Positions 18,474 to 28,316 are shown, counted from the first letter of the stretch. The stretch is 64,000 nucleotides of DNA from Falsibacillus albus (GCF_003668575.1 NZ_RCVZ01000003.1:404279-468278), one strand, 5' to 3'. Translations and numbers: made by a program. The notes: generated by a model from the letters alone, not told the origin.

Positions 18474-20078
18474 ATGTTTCACAAAAAAAGGACTCTCATC
18501 ATTGCCGCCGTTTTATTTTGCTCACTCATCACAGGGATTTACTATTTCAAAGAAAAACCAGGTATCATTAAGCTGAAAGAAGATCTTACATTATCAGTGA
18601 ATCACCCTTGGACCCAATATAAAAAAGTAGAGAGCCACCACAAAAGCTATGATGGGATCACAGACGATCAAACCGTTTTCATGATCAAAAAGTGGGGGCA
18701 AAAAATCGGCTATCTTTCGATTACCAAAAGGACCCTTCCAAATAAGGATTTGATGGTATTTGAAAGAATGCGATTTTTAAAGAATGAGCATTCATTTGAA
18801 TCAACAATTAAAATAGGATCAAACACGATAAAAAGAATCACCTTTACTGATTGGAACAAAAAAAAGAAGCTGCTTACCCATCATGAAGATTTCGGAGAGG
18901 ATCCGACCTCTAATCCAGACGGGTTATACCATCTGTCCTCTTCCAATCAAGATTATGAAATGATCATGGGGAAAACATTCACATCGAAGGAAATGAGCAA
19001 ATCCTATCAAGATGGCCACGTGAGCAAACTGCGGAATCTCGTATCTGAAGAAAAGACGACAGCCGCCAAAGGTAATGCAATTTCCCAAGATTTTACCGGA
19101 AGCCAAAATGATGTCGTGGAATCATGGTTTATGTTAAGTGATAAAAAGCTCTTCAAGGATTCAGATATTGAAAAAGATTGGATTTCCTTTTGTTTGGCCA
19201 ATCCAACCAAAACAAATAATTGGTTCACTGAGAGTGGACCATACAATAAACTTCCATGGTCGATCGAACCTTTTACGAAACTAGGATACGGCCGAAATTT
19301 AGGACGATTCCAGGATCGTGAAGCACTAGATTGGTATAATCGAACGAAAGAAAGATTCTTCTACAATCTCACCTTGAACTCCTATGCAGATTTGCTTACA
19401 TACAGAGAAGACAAGGAGACGGTTCATTGGGAGACGGAATATACGAGCACTTGGCTGAAAAAGGCGTACGGAACGACAGCACCATATGTGGATACTCGCC
19501 ACAATGAATATATATCACTGTTCCTATCGGATGTGAGCAAAGAATTTCAGATCGGGAATTCAGAAAGCTATATTCAGCAGTATGCCGATTACCTGATTCA
19601 GCAGGTCAAAAAAGGGAATACGATTCCTGTAGATAACGGCTATTTGATCCGTGATTATTATAGCCCATATGTCAAAGTCGAAAATCATACCCACGCATCG
19701 CTCAATCATGAGCTCGGCGGTCTGAATATGCTGCTTCGTGCATACAGGAATACAAATGATCAAAAGTACTATGAAACCGCCATGAACATCCTTGGCGCAA
19801 TCGATGATCTCGGAAGCGACTGGATCCGCGATAACGGCGACCTTTGGTATCAAGTGAATAACGATCATGAATTTACCGGCGGGGATTATGAGCAGTTGAC
19901 CTTGATTGATCTCCTAAACACCCAGGAGAATTTAAAAAAATCCGGACTTTCGGCCAACGCAACGTTGGAAAAGCTGATCCACTCTAAAATTGAGTACTTG
20001 GCAAGTGCCAACAAAGCACTTCTTCCTACGGTTGTGAACTTAATGAAGGATGATGAAAAAACAGAGGCGTTCTCGTAG
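18474..20078 (+). CDS. Membrane-anchored extracellular protein, possible glucuronyl epimerase-like domain (unassigned)
   Basis: A 534-residue protein with an N-terminal signal anchor (about residues 7-24) and no lipobox. I do not recognise residues 30-220. The C-terminal half (about 270-500) looks like an alpha/alpha-barrel. It contains KLGYGRNLGRFQDR, DNGYLIRDYY, THASLNHELGGLNMLLRAY and WYQVNNDHEFTGGDYEQLTLIDLL. The aromatic and acidic clusters recall the C5-epimerase C-terminal domain and other sugar-acting alpha/alpha-barrels, but this match is weak. It is the only plus-strand gene among the minus-strand surface genes and has its own promoter and terminator. A sugar-modifying role at the surface is inferred only. 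Confidence 0.6.
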   Translation: MFHKKRTLIIAAVLFCSLITGIYYFKEKPGIIKLKEDLTLSVNHPWTQYKKVESHHKSYDGITDDQTVFMIKKWGQKIGYLSITKRTLPNKDLMVFERMRFLKNEHSFESTIKIGSNTIKRITFTDWNKKKKLLTHHEDFGEDPTSNPDGLYHLSSSNQDYEMIMGKTFTSKEMSKSYQDGHVSKLRNLVSEEKTTAAKGNAISQDFTGSQNDVVESWFMLSDKKLFKDSDIEKDWISFCLANPTKTNNWFTESGPYNKLPWSIEPFTKLGYGRNLGRFQDREALDWYNRTKERFFYNLTLNSYADLLTYREDKETVHWETEYTSTWLKKAYGTTAPYVDTRHNEYISLFLSDVSKEFQIGNSESYIQQYADYLIQQVKKGNTIPVDNGYLIRDYYSPYVKVENHTHASLNHELGGLNMLLRAYRNTNDQKYYETAMNILGAIDDLGSDWIRDNGDLWYQVNNDHEFTGGDYEQLTLIDLLNTQENLKKSGLSANATLEKLIHSKIEYLASANKALLPTVVNLMKDDEKTEAFS

Positions 20079-20095
20079 GAGACGCCTCTGTTTTT
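20058..20095 (+). terminator. Terminator overlapping the end of the gene at 18474
   Basis: ACAGAGGCGTTCTC and GAGACGCCTCTGT pair, followed by TTTTT. The stop codon TAG lies inside the loop, so the last codons are part of the hairpin. Confidence 0.88.
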
Positions 20096-20296
20096 ATTTG
20101 GAAACATGATGTTCTGCGTGAAATAGACTTTTGAGCGGATGTAGTTAAGAGGTTCGTTCGATGGTTTATCTTGGAAATGAGCAAGTTTTCTCACAGTAAT
20201 GATCATTTCTCTTTAGCAAACCGCAAAGAAATATCCCATTAACGCTGAAAATCAACAAATCCTGTTTTAAACATGGCATTTAAACAATGAACAGAT

Positions 20297-20419
20297 ATAT
20301 ATATCGGCCGTTTTTCACCGGATATCAGCCGGAATTTTCATATATCGGCCAAAATTGTGAAATATCAGCCGATTTGAGCCATATATCGGCCAATCGACAA
20401 TATTTCACAATTTTCGCCG
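20297..20419. repeat. Degenerate ~21 bp tandem repeat with ATATCGGCC / ATATCAGCC units
   Basis: Six units alternate ATATCGGCC and ATATCAGCC followed by 9-13 variable bases, some with aaaattgtgaa. They fill the gap between two converging genes. No coding frame is supported. Confidence 0.65.
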
Positions 20420-20472
20420 AACTACCACTTCAAAACGAACCAAGCTCACTCTTCAAACCAACCGCAAAGCAC

Positions 20473-20507
20473 ACAAAAAGCGGCTTTCTCGGGAAAGCCG
20501 CTTTTAC
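20473..20507 (-). terminator. Terminator of the SLH-NlpC/P60 gene
   Basis: AAAAGCGGCTTTC and GAAAGCCGCTTTT form a near-perfect stem with a 4-base loop and T-rich flanks on both strands. Confidence 0.88.
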
Positions 20508-20508
20508 A

Positions 20509-21489
20509 TTAAAATTTTGAATTGTAGACTGCTGCTGAGAAGTCAGCCCTTGTCGCATTTGATGCACCACGGAAATTATCTGTTTTGTACATCGTTGTTT
20601 TATCCAGGTAGTATAGGGATACGATGGCGTCGTATGCCCAGCTGCTTGGCGCCACATCCTGGTAGACATTACTTGCCTGTGTAACACCTGTTTTCTCTTC
20701 CGTCTTGAAGGCACGGTCCAGAATCACCGCCATTTGGGCTCTGGAAAGATATGCACCAGGTCTGAAAGTTCCGTCCGGGAATCCTTGAATGATTCCTGTT
20801 TCTTTAATCGCTGCGATGTCAGCGGCAAATGTCGAGCCAGTTGCCACATCAGGGAATGAGTGAAGGTCGTCCGCTTTCAGCTTTAAGATTCGATTTACGA
20901 TGGCTGAAGCTTGTCCGCGTGTCACCGGATTATTAGGTCTGAATTCATCATTTGCAAAACCGTTGATGATGTTTTTGCTATTCAATACTTTGATTGCTTC
21001 GTATGCTGGATGGTCTGTCGGCAAATCTGTGAACAAGCCATTTGAGATTTGAGAAAGACGCTTTCCGTATACAAATCGTGGTCCCCAGTACACATTGCTT
21101 AGTGAGTCGATCTTAACCCCGCTGCTTGATGTTGCACTGATAAATTGATTGTTGCCTATGTATATACCAGAGTGTGAAACTCCTGCTTTATATGTATCTG
21201 CGAAAAAGACAAGATCACCAGGTTGAAGATTTGCCTTCGCTACCTTTTCACCGACCGTCGCTTGATCGCTTGACATCCTTGGCAGCGTAATGCCGAAATG
21301 GCTGTATGTATAGTACAAAAATCCTGAACAATCGAACCCATGCGGGCTGGTTCCACCGAAAACATATGGTACGCCTATGTATTTCTTTGAATAATCTACG
21401 ATGTCGGATCCTGATGCTGCTTCAGCATTATGAAATGGAAGCAAGAGCAGTAATAAAGCTGGGATTAATAGTTTGATTATCTTCTTCAT
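20509..21489 (-). CDS. SLH-anchored NlpC/P60 peptidoglycan endopeptidase
   Basis: A 326-residue exported wall hydrolase. A signal peptide (1-25) precedes an NlpC/P60 domain (about 27-145) with the catalytic Cys54 in HGFDCSGF and His106 in VSHSGIYIG. Three SLH repeats follow (about 155-210, 215-270 and 275-326). The third is degenerate, ending in NATRADFSAAVYN. Enzymes of this type cut gamma-D-Glu to diamino acid links in stem peptides. Here the SLH domains come last, the reverse of the glucosaminidases. The gene is single, with its own terminator. Confidence 0.9.
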   Translation of the reverse strand: MKKIIKLLIPALLLLLLPFHNAEAASGSDIVDYSKKYIGVPYVFGGTSPHGFDCSGFLYYTYSHFGITLPRMSSDQATVGEKVAKANLQPGDLVFFADTYKAGVSHSGIYIGNNQFISATSSSGVKIDSLSNVYWGPRFVYGKRLSQISNGLFTDLPTDHPAYEAIKVLNSKNIINGFANDEFRPNNPVTRGQASAIVNRILKLKADDLHSFPDVATGSTFAADIAAIKETGIIQGFPDGTFRPGAYLSRAQMAVILDRAFKTEEKTGVTQASNVYQDVAPSSWAYDAIVSLYYLDKTTMYKTDNFRGASNATRADFSAAVYNSKF

Positions 21490-21975
21490 TTTTCCACCTC
21501 GAGTAATTTCTACAACGTTCGCTATAATCTAGTAAAATCTTATCAAATTTTTTAGACAATTTTCATTACGATTGTATTACATTTCGGTTACATAGGTTTA
21601 TTTTTGTGAAAATTGAATAAATATTAGGTTTTAAAGGGTAGAATTTACTAGAAAAAGTGGAAGAACTTAGAAATAGCTTTGGAAATTTGATAAATTGTTA
21701 AGGATGAAACCGCAGAGAGGACGGGAATCTCTATTTCCGATTCAGGGCGCTCACTTTCAGAAGAACTACAGACGATGAGACTTACCTTTTTATTATTTAG
21801 TGAAAACAGAGCGCAACTAGGTTGTTTCTAATAGTGGCTAGTAGAAGATTCTTACAGAAAGACGATCTTTGACATTATGACAGCATCGCTTTATGCCTAT
21901 GAGAAGGATATTTGAGAGAGTGAAAGAAGCGTATCGGCCCATAGTAAAAATCAACACACGCTGCTTATTAACTAT
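21490..21975. other. Intergenic gap without a recognisable gene
   Basis: About 490 AT-rich bases hold the upstream region of the NlpC/P60 gene and sequence with short stop-broken frames on both strands. I see no ribosome site with a usable frame, no RNA motif and no copy of the repeats found elsewhere in the window. Confidence 0.5.
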
Positions 21976-22013
21976 AAAAAAAGGGACCGAGAGCATTCTC
22001 TCGGTCCCTTTTG
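21976..22013 (-). terminator. Terminator of the SLH-subtilase gene
   Basis: AAAGGGACCGAGAG and CTCTCGGTCCCTTTT form a perfect 14 bp stem with a T tract on both sides. Confidence 0.9.
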
Positions 22014-22060
22014 TCTACAAACATTCGAGCTGTACACAACACTATATTGCTTGAGTAACC

Positions 22061-23974
22061 TTATCTTCCAATAAATTCTTTGTCCTCCGCTCTTGCGAGG
22101 AAGACGGAGAATTTCGCCCGTGTCATGTATTCATGCGGTTTAAAGCTTCCATCCGGATACCCTTCAGTGATTTTGGCATTGGCAAGCTCATAGATGGCGG
22201 TTTCTCCTGTCACATTGCCATTTACATCGGAATAATCGACTGCCGCTGAATCTTGAAGATGATAGGCCCTTGCCAGGAGGATGGCCATTTCCGCCCTTGT
22301 CACATTTTGATTCGGCTTAAATGTCCCGTCTTCAAATCCGTTTAGTATTCCTTTTTCCTTTGCCGATTGAATATAGCCGCTCGCAAAGTATTGGCTTCCG
22401 ACATCCGAGAAGGCTATCGCACGCTTCTCGCCATTCAGTCCGATGGCGCGGCCAAGTAACGCCACCGCTTCCCCACGCGTAATCTGTTTGGAAGGAAGCA
22501 GCGTATTCGGCCCTTCGCCATTTAAGATTTGATTGTGATAAAGGTAAATCATATGCGGTGCATACCAAGCATCCGCTGCCAGGTCATCAAAGGCTGGACT
22601 TCCCATCGCAACACTTAAAGACTGTTTTGTCACCGTACCATCAGTTTGATGAAAAACAAACTGATATTGATAGGTTCCTTTTTCAATATAATCTTTCCAA
22701 GTATCATCTAAAATGTTTTGAGCCAAGACAGTACCGTTTCGATAAATATCTACTGATTTTGTGCTGCTGTTCTTGTCAAAAGCAAAAGCCGCTTCACCAT
22801 TTTCATTGGCATCAATGCGCACCGATGAAGGCAGTTCGGAAATCGGGTTTTCACCATATCCTGCAATGCCGAACCCGTAAAGAGGATCCTTCCCCGCGGC
22901 ACCTATATCCTTAGCATTTGCATCAAGGACGTTTCGAAGCTGAGCGCTCGTGTAGGACGGGAACTTTTCTTTGTATAAAGCTAGCAATCCTGTCACATAT
23001 GGTGCCGCCATGGAGGTCCCCGTCATCGGCATATAGCCATCCTGTGCACCATCAAATGTATCGACATCCTTTGGAACGGTACTGACAATATTGTAGCCAG
23101 GGGCTGCGACTTCAACTTCTGAACCTGTTGAAGATTCTACGATCCTATTTGAATTTTGATCAAGTGCAGCCACTCCTATGACACTATCATATTTAGCAGG
23201 ATAAAGGACCGTGTCCCCACTGCCATTGGTGGTGCCTGCATTACCTGCCGCACCGACAATCACGATTCCTGCATCATGGGCTTTTTTGATCATGGCCCTT
23301 AAAGTAGGGTCATCATCTTTCGTCGTAAAGCTTAAATTCATTATATCCACATGCTGTTCAATCGCCCACTCGATTCCGTCGGCGATATTTGTCGTCGTAC
23401 CTGAACCAACGACATTTAATGCTTTTACAGCGTATAATTGGACGTTCGGAGCGACCCCTACCGTTCCAATGGAATTATTTTGGGCAGCGATGATGCCAGC
23501 TACATGGGTGCCATGCCCGTTGTCGTCCTGATATCCGTGGGGACAGCTATCCAATACACACGTTCCCCCTGCTGCTTTTACATCAGGATGGGTCATATCT
23601 ATACCCGTATCGATAACGGCTACTTTTACACCTTTACCTGTATATTGCGTCCTGACTTGATTAGTAACATTCATTTTCCCAAACGCCCAAGGAGTCGTTT
23701 GAGAAGACATGTTGTATGTAAGTTCCTTCTGTACATTTTTCACATTTTGGAGATGTTCGATGACTTTCGCTTGCTCTGCTGTCAATTTCACTTTCACAGC
23801 AGGAATCTTGGAAAATTCATGTTGGATTTTTACCTGAAGCTCGTTTAATTCAGTCTTGTCGACTGATTTGTTGAAAAGTATCAGATAGTTCTGGGAACTC
23901 GTTTCAGCGTGAGCCAATTGTGGTAAAAAAGATATTAAGAGAATGAAGCCAATTACAATTTTAATAGTTTTCAT
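22061..23974 (-). CDS. SLH-anchored subtilisin-like protease
   Basis: A 637-residue protease. A signal peptide (1-23) and an inhibitor-like propeptide (about 27-90) precede the S8 domain (about 96-370) with D122 in AVIDTGID, H154 in GHGTHVAGI and S321 in GTSMAAP. A beta domain (about 380-455) then leads to three SLH repeats (about 455-515, 516-575 and 576-632), which fix it to the wall polymer. The catalytic core is close to secreted Bacillus subtilisins, but the SLH tail keeps it on the cell. It may mature surface proteins or feed the dipeptide permease. Other enzymes here also pair a hydrolase with SLH repeats. Confidence 0.92.
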   Translation of the reverse strand: MKTIKIVIGFILLISFLPQLAHAETSSQNYLILFNKSVDKTELNELQVKIQHEFSKIPAVKVKLTAEQAKVIEHLQNVKNVQKELTYNMSSQTTPWAFGKMNVTNQVRTQYTGKGVKVAVIDTGIDMTHPDVKAAGGTCVLDSCPHGYQDDNGHGTHVAGIIAAQNNSIGTVGVAPNVQLYAVKALNVVGSGTTTNIADGIEWAIEQHVDIMNLSFTTKDDDPTLRAMIKKAHDAGIVIVGAAGNAGTTNGSGDTVLYPAKYDSVIGVAALDQNSNRIVESSTGSEVEVAAPGYNIVSTVPKDVDTFDGAQDGYMPMTGTSMAAPYVTGLLALYKEKFPSYTSAQLRNVLDANAKDIGAAGKDPLYGFGIAGYGENPISELPSSVRIDANENGEAAFAFDKNSSTKSVDIYRNGTVLAQNILDDTWKDYIEKGTYQYQFVFHQTDGTVTKQSLSVAMGSPAFDDLAADAWYAPHMIYLYHNQILNGEGPNTLLPSKQITRGEAVALLGRAIGLNGEKRAIAFSDVGSQYFASGYIQSAKEKGILNGFEDGTFKPNQNVTRAEMAILLARAYHLQDSAAVDYSDVNGNVTGETAIYELANAKITEGYPDGSFKPHEYMTRAKFSVFLARAEDKEFIGR

Positions 23975-24001
23975 GTTTTCGTCTCACCTTCTCTACAATT
24001 T

Positions 24002-24030
24002 AAAAAAGGAGTCTTACAATAAGACTCCTC
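24002..24030 (-). terminator. Terminator of the SLH-amidase gene
   Basis: On minus, GAGGAGTCTTATTGTAAGAC and TCC pair around a short loop, followed by TTTTTT. Confidence 0.8.
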
Positions 24031-24048
24031 ATTTTTGATTATACTGGA

Positions 24049-25470
24049 TTAATACCATTTTGTAGATGGTTGCGCTTGAAGCAAATCATATAACGGCAAT
24101 ACATCATTATAATTTTTATAATGATAGTAGTAATCTAGTATTCCCAGATAAATGGCTTTCGCAGCTTCCTGTCTCCAATAAGGAGATTTCAGCTTATCGT
24201 TATCCGATTTATAATCGATGAATCCTAACTCGGTCAAGACAGCCGGCATCGTATTTTCACGGATGACGTGGAAATCACCATTTCTTACTCCTCTATCAGG
24301 CAAATGCCAGAAATCCAATAGTCGATGCTGGATGTATGTTGCCAAGGCTGTGCTCGCATCAACATTAGGGTTATGATAGGCTGCGCTATAATAATAAGTC
24401 TCAGTTCCAGAGGAATCACCTTTATAAGAATTGGCATGGATACTGACAAAAATATCGGCATTGTGCTCCCTCGCAAATGTCACGCGGTCGCTCAATTCGA
24501 TTTTCTTATCTGTTTCCCGTGTCATTAATACATTGAACGGTGTCTGTGAAAGGTAGCCTTTAACCCTCAGACCTGTATCCAATACGACGTCTTTTTCAAG
24601 AAGTCCGTATCCAGATGCGCCTGTGTCCGGAGATCCGTGGCCTGGGTCAATGACAATCGTTTTTCCTGCAATATTGGAGCTGCTTTGATCCACTTGTGAG
24701 TCAGATAGAAAATCGCTATGTACAAACCCAACTGATTGATTGTATTGGACATACGCCCACTTCCCAATCATATAGGCCACTTTCACTTGTCCATTCTGTG
24801 GAATTTGCGTCACTGGATCAAATAAAGTAGATGGCCCTTTTCTCATATTCAGTGCATCAGCGTTAACATATTTGACTGTAGAAAAATCAGGCTGTTCCCC
24901 ATCCATTCTCATTTCCGCATTGATGCTTCTTGCCAAGAACACGGAAAAATCCGATCGGATAATCGGAAGGGATGTTCCAAAAGAACCGTCTGCAGTTCCT
25001 GATGAGATGCCTTTGTCCATCAGTTGTTTGGCAGCGCCATTGATCGTTGTTGCACCATAGCCGAATGCACGGCTGATCATGATGGCCATTTCGCCTCGAG
25101 CCACTGGTTTTTCAGGCTTGAAAGTTCCATCATTATAGCCTGTTATGATTTTTTTCTTGGCAGCTTCCTCAATATATCCTGATGCAAAGTTATTGCTGCC
25201 GACATCGCTAAAATCTGTGTTGACTTGGTTGCCATTCAGTTGTAAAGTTCTGCCGATCATTGCTGCTGCTTCCGCCCTTGTCACTTGTCGGTCCGGATAA
25301 AAATGACCGTCCTTTTCCCCGTTGGCAATTTTCCCTGTGGCTAAATAATATATTTCATCCTTAGCACGATGGGTATCTCCAACGTCTGAAAACGTCGCCG
25401 CTCCAGCCTGTGTGGAAAACATACAAAAGCTTGCAATAGCAAAAATAGACAGAAGAAAAAGCCGTTTCAC
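24049..25470 (-). CDS. SLH-anchored N-acetylmuramoyl-L-alanine amidase (Amidase_3)
   Basis: The GTG at 25470 is six bases after AAGGGGAG and starts MKRLFLLS; the longer TTG frame at 25491 has no ribosome site. The product is 473 residues: a signal peptide (1-24), three SLH repeats (about 26-80, 85-145 and 146-190), an SH3 domain (about 200-260) with ALNMRKGPS, and an Amidase_3 domain (about 268-450). The zinc-site marks are IVIDPGHGSPDTG, SIHANSY and the catalytic Glu in TELGFI. It would cut the bond between MurNAc and the stem peptide. The third SLH repeat is weaker than the first two. Confidence 0.92.
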   Translation of the reverse strand: MKRLFLLSIFAIASFCMFSTQAGAATFSDVGDTHRAKDEIYYLATGKIANGEKDGHFYPDRQVTRAEAAAMIGRTLQLNGNQVNTDFSDVGSNNFASGYIEEAAKKKIITGYNDGTFKPEKPVARGEMAIMISRAFGYGATTINGAAKQLMDKGISSGTADGSFGTSLPIIRSDFSVFLARSINAEMRMDGEQPDFSTVKYVNADALNMRKGPSTLFDPVTQIPQNGQVKVAYMIGKWAYVQYNQSVGFVHSDFLSDSQVDQSSSNIAGKTIVIDPGHGSPDTGASGYGLLEKDVVLDTGLRVKGYLSQTPFNVLMTRETDKKIELSDRVTFAREHNADIFVSIHANSYKGDSSGTETYYYSAAYHNPNVDASTALATYIQHRLLDFWHLPDRGVRNGDFHVIRENTMPAVLTELGFIDYKSDNDKLKSPYWRQEAAKAIYLGILDYYYHYKNYNDVLPLYDLLQAQPSTKWY

Positions 25471-25830
25471 CGCTTTCTCCCCTTTCGCCAATTTTCTACA
25501 ATTTTAACACAAAAAAATTTTCCATTCTATCAAACTTTTAGTCTACGTTCAATAAATTAGCTCCTTATCCATTTCATTCGAAAATATTCTAAAATAATTT
25601 ATTAATTAGTTGATTTCGGAAAAAACGAAGGTCAATAGAACTGTTTTCAAAATTATATGATTAATTTATTTTTGTAATATCTTGATTTCAAGGAAGAAAT
25701 TAATCAAACGACTAAATTTAGTATAAATTACCATATTTGTTTTTGTCACAAAAAATTCTTAAATTTAATCATATTTTGACGAAAGACACCATTTATTCAA
25801 ACGTTTGATTAAATGATCATTACCCAAAAG
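25471..25830. other. AT-rich gap upstream of the SLH-amidase, with a CAAACGTTTG palindrome
   Basis: No gene is seen. TCAAACGTTTGA at 25797-25808 is a 12-base palindrome; a shorter CAAACGTTTG occurs at 45174-45183, also followed by ATTAAAT. This could be an operator, but no matching regulator is identified. Confidence 0.3.
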
Positions 25831-25876
25831 CACAGCCCCCCACTTTGGGTGCCAGGCACCAAAGTAGGGGGCTGTG
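25831..25876. repeat. REP-like palindrome acting as terminator
   Basis: CACAGCCCCCCACTTTGG and its near complement surround the core GGTGCCAGGCACC. It lies 22 bases after the 5'-nucleotidase stop and is likely its terminator. It is a looser relative of the REP family at 37-63.6 kb. Confidence 0.7.
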
Positions 25877-25898
25877 GATTATTGAATTGTGAATTCAA

Positions 25899-28064
25899 TT
25901 ATTTTTGATGCAAGAACATGGAGAAGACTTTTGCTGCTTCTGCTCTTGTTGAAGAATCCGTTGGTTCGAAAGTTTGATCGCTCACTCCATCAACCATTCC
26001 CAACTCATAGGCAAGGTTCACGTCTTTCATTTGTTCTTCCGGAATGCCGTTTAAGTCATTGAAATGATCTTCACTCATGACCGCAGGAGTTTTTCCGTAT
26101 TTCAAATCATATGCACGAATGAGCATTGTGACCATTTCAGCACGGGTAATATCAGCATTCGGGCTGAAACGGGATGCAGATGTACCATTGGTGATCCCTG
26201 CCTCGAAGGCTGCTGAAATTTCATTTTGAACCGCAGGCGAAACATCGTTCATATCCATGAATGGAGCTGCTTCAGTAGATTTCAAATCTAAAGCCCTGAC
26301 GACCATGGAAGCGAACTGAGCCCTCGTCATTTTCCAATCAGGAGAGAATACACCTTCTGAAGTCCCTTTCGTTACATGTTGATAATAAAGATCCGTTACA
26401 AATGGATTGGACCATTTATCAATAGCAACATCTTTGAAGACTTTGGAAACTTCTTGGATCCTGCTTTCAGCATGGTAATCGATCGGCTTATCAAATGATT
26501 TAATAAAATCCTGCGTCGCATCCAAATCCACTTTTCCTTCTTCCGGTGTACCAGTGAAATAATCAGAAATTTTGTTGTTTGGATCGCCATACATGAAGTT
26601 GTTTAAAACGACGCTGTATTCTTTTGCATCATCTATTATGCTGCCATCCGGCATCGTCACACTGACAACCTTGCGAGTGGAACGATCCCATTTATAGTTG
26701 ATCCCTGAAACGGAAAAGTCCGGTCCGTATTGCTCGGAAATTTGATTGTTTAATAGTTCTTTCACTTCTTTACCGGATAGCTTGATCTTGACAAGGTAGT
26801 TTCCGAATGGCTGAATGTTGAACAACTCAGCGTATGTGACCGGCCCTTTGTCTAAATCTTCACGGATTCCGCCGCCGTTCATGAAAGCAATGTCGGCATC
26901 CATTGATTTTTTCATACCATCTGCAATCATGTTGCCCAAAGCGTTGTCTCCAACTGGGCCTCTTTCAGCATAGCCGCCATTTAAGGCTTCAGCTGTTTCA
27001 CCTACTACGACATTTCCTACTTCATCAGACTTCGCTTTGTACTCGTCGATTAATTTTGTTATATCCGCATCAGGAGTGATGCCTGCATGATCCGTATAGA
27101 CGATTTCTGCTGATTTCTTCACGATATCGTCCGTTGCCGGGTCGATTTCTACGTCAACATCCGAAAATGCTTTTCCATAAGATTCTGCTTCAACAATCAA
27201 TTTATTGTCGACTACGCGATTTACCTTGATATGGTTGTGCCCAGCAAAGATGACATCAACGTTGTCATCCACTTTTTCGGCAATCTTTGCTGCATCGAAT
27301 CCAAGGTTTTCACCTTCCTGTTCCAGAGGATTGTGTGCAAGAACAACGATGGCATTTACGCCCTGGTCTTCAAGGATTTTTGCATATTTATTGATTGCTT
27401 CCGCTTCATCTGTGATTTCAAGATTTTCATTTCCAGTTTTCACAATGATGCTAGGGGTTTCCTGTGTCACGACTCCAATGAAACCGATCTTGGCGCCGCC
27501 AACTTCTTTTATTGTATACGGATCAATCAGCAATTTACCTGTCGATTTATCATATGCATTTGCACAAACAACCGGGAAATCAATGCCATCATATCCTTTT
27601 GTCCCTTGTCCATCCGTGCGTTCACCGCCGTTGACGATCCGTTCCATTTCTGAAATCCCTTCATCGAACTCGTGGTTTCCTAGTGTACCAACGTCCATTC
27701 CCATTGCTTCAAGGATATTGATCGTTGGCTCATCGTGAAGAGCTGCTGAGATCAATGGACTGGCACCGATCGAATCACCTGCATTGACAAATAACGTATT
27801 AGGGTTTTCAGCTTCACGCTGTTTGATGTATGCTGATAAATAATCCAAAGATCCAAGCGTCTCTTTCTTTCCATCTCCATTGATGTCCTGCTCGTATGTA
27901 TTGTTAATTTTCCCATGAAGATCATTGATTCCTAAAAGCTGTACTTTGATGTTTGCAGACTGCGCATGCACATAGTTCGTACTGAATGGTGCGGCAAATG
28001 CGCCGACAGCAAGTGCAGATGCAAGACTAAAGCTTGCGGCCTTTTTTCCTACTTTACGAAACAT
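25899..28064 (-). CDS. SLH-anchored 5'-nucleotidase / metallophosphoesterase
   Basis: The ATG at 28064 follows AAGGGGGAAGAGG; the longer frame to 28094 is not needed. The product is 721 residues: signal peptide (about 1-34), a metallophosphoesterase domain (about 38-300) with GINDLHG, GDSIGASP, GNHEFDEG and GHNHIK as the metal ligands, a 5'-nucleotidase C-terminal domain (about 345-510), and three SLH repeats (about 540-600, 601-660 and 665-720). It should release nucleosides and phosphate outside the cell from nucleotides. Wall-anchored versions in other Firmicutes use LPXTG or SLH; here it is SLH, in line with CsaB. Confidence 0.92.
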   Translation of the reverse strand: MFRKVGKKAASFSLASALAVGAFAAPFSTNYVHAQSANIKVQLLGINDLHGKINNTYEQDINGDGKKETLGSLDYLSAYIKQREAENPNTLFVNAGDSIGASPLISAALHDEPTINILEAMGMDVGTLGNHEFDEGISEMERIVNGGERTDGQGTKGYDGIDFPVVCANAYDKSTGKLLIDPYTIKEVGGAKIGFIGVVTQETPSIIVKTGNENLEITDEAEAINKYAKILEDQGVNAIVVLAHNPLEQEGENLGFDAAKIAEKVDDNVDVIFAGHNHIKVNRVVDNKLIVEAESYGKAFSDVDVEIDPATDDIVKKSAEIVYTDHAGITPDADITKLIDEYKAKSDEVGNVVVGETAEALNGGYAERGPVGDNALGNMIADGMKKSMDADIAFMNGGGIREDLDKGPVTYAELFNIQPFGNYLVKIKLSGKEVKELLNNQISEQYGPDFSVSGINYKWDRSTRKVVSVTMPDGSIIDDAKEYSVVLNNFMYGDPNNKISDYFTGTPEEGKVDLDATQDFIKSFDKPIDYHAESRIQEVSKVFKDVAIDKWSNPFVTDLYYQHVTKGTSEGVFSPDWKMTRAQFASMVVRALDLKSTEAAPFMDMNDVSPAVQNEISAAFEAGITNGTSASRFSPNADITRAEMVTMLIRAYDLKYGKTPAVMSEDHFNDLNGIPEEQMKDVNLAYELGMVDGVSDQTFEPTDSSTRAEAAKVFSMFLHQK

Positions 28065-28291
28065 TCCTCTTCCCCCTTTAGTTTGAATATCCAAATATAG
28101 GATATCTTAATATTGTAAACTAGTTATTACCCCTTCGTTAAGATTTTTTAATAATTTAATATATTTGTAAACATGACTATCTTACTATTTTTGTTAAATT
28201 TAGATAATTTATTACAATTTGATATTCTTTTATGTCGTTTTGTGTAATGTGGGATAAAATGTAGTGCCGATTTGGTTTTTTCTAATATTAA

Positions 28292-28316
28292 GGCTCTTTT
28301 CGTAAAGTTTGTTGCT
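28292..28316. repeat. Solo end of the MITE-like repeat
   Basis: GGCTCTTTTCGTAAAG and the nine bases after it match the left end at 8503 almost exactly. The opposite end is not found nearby, so this is a remnant just before the lipoprotein gene. Confidence 0.45.
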
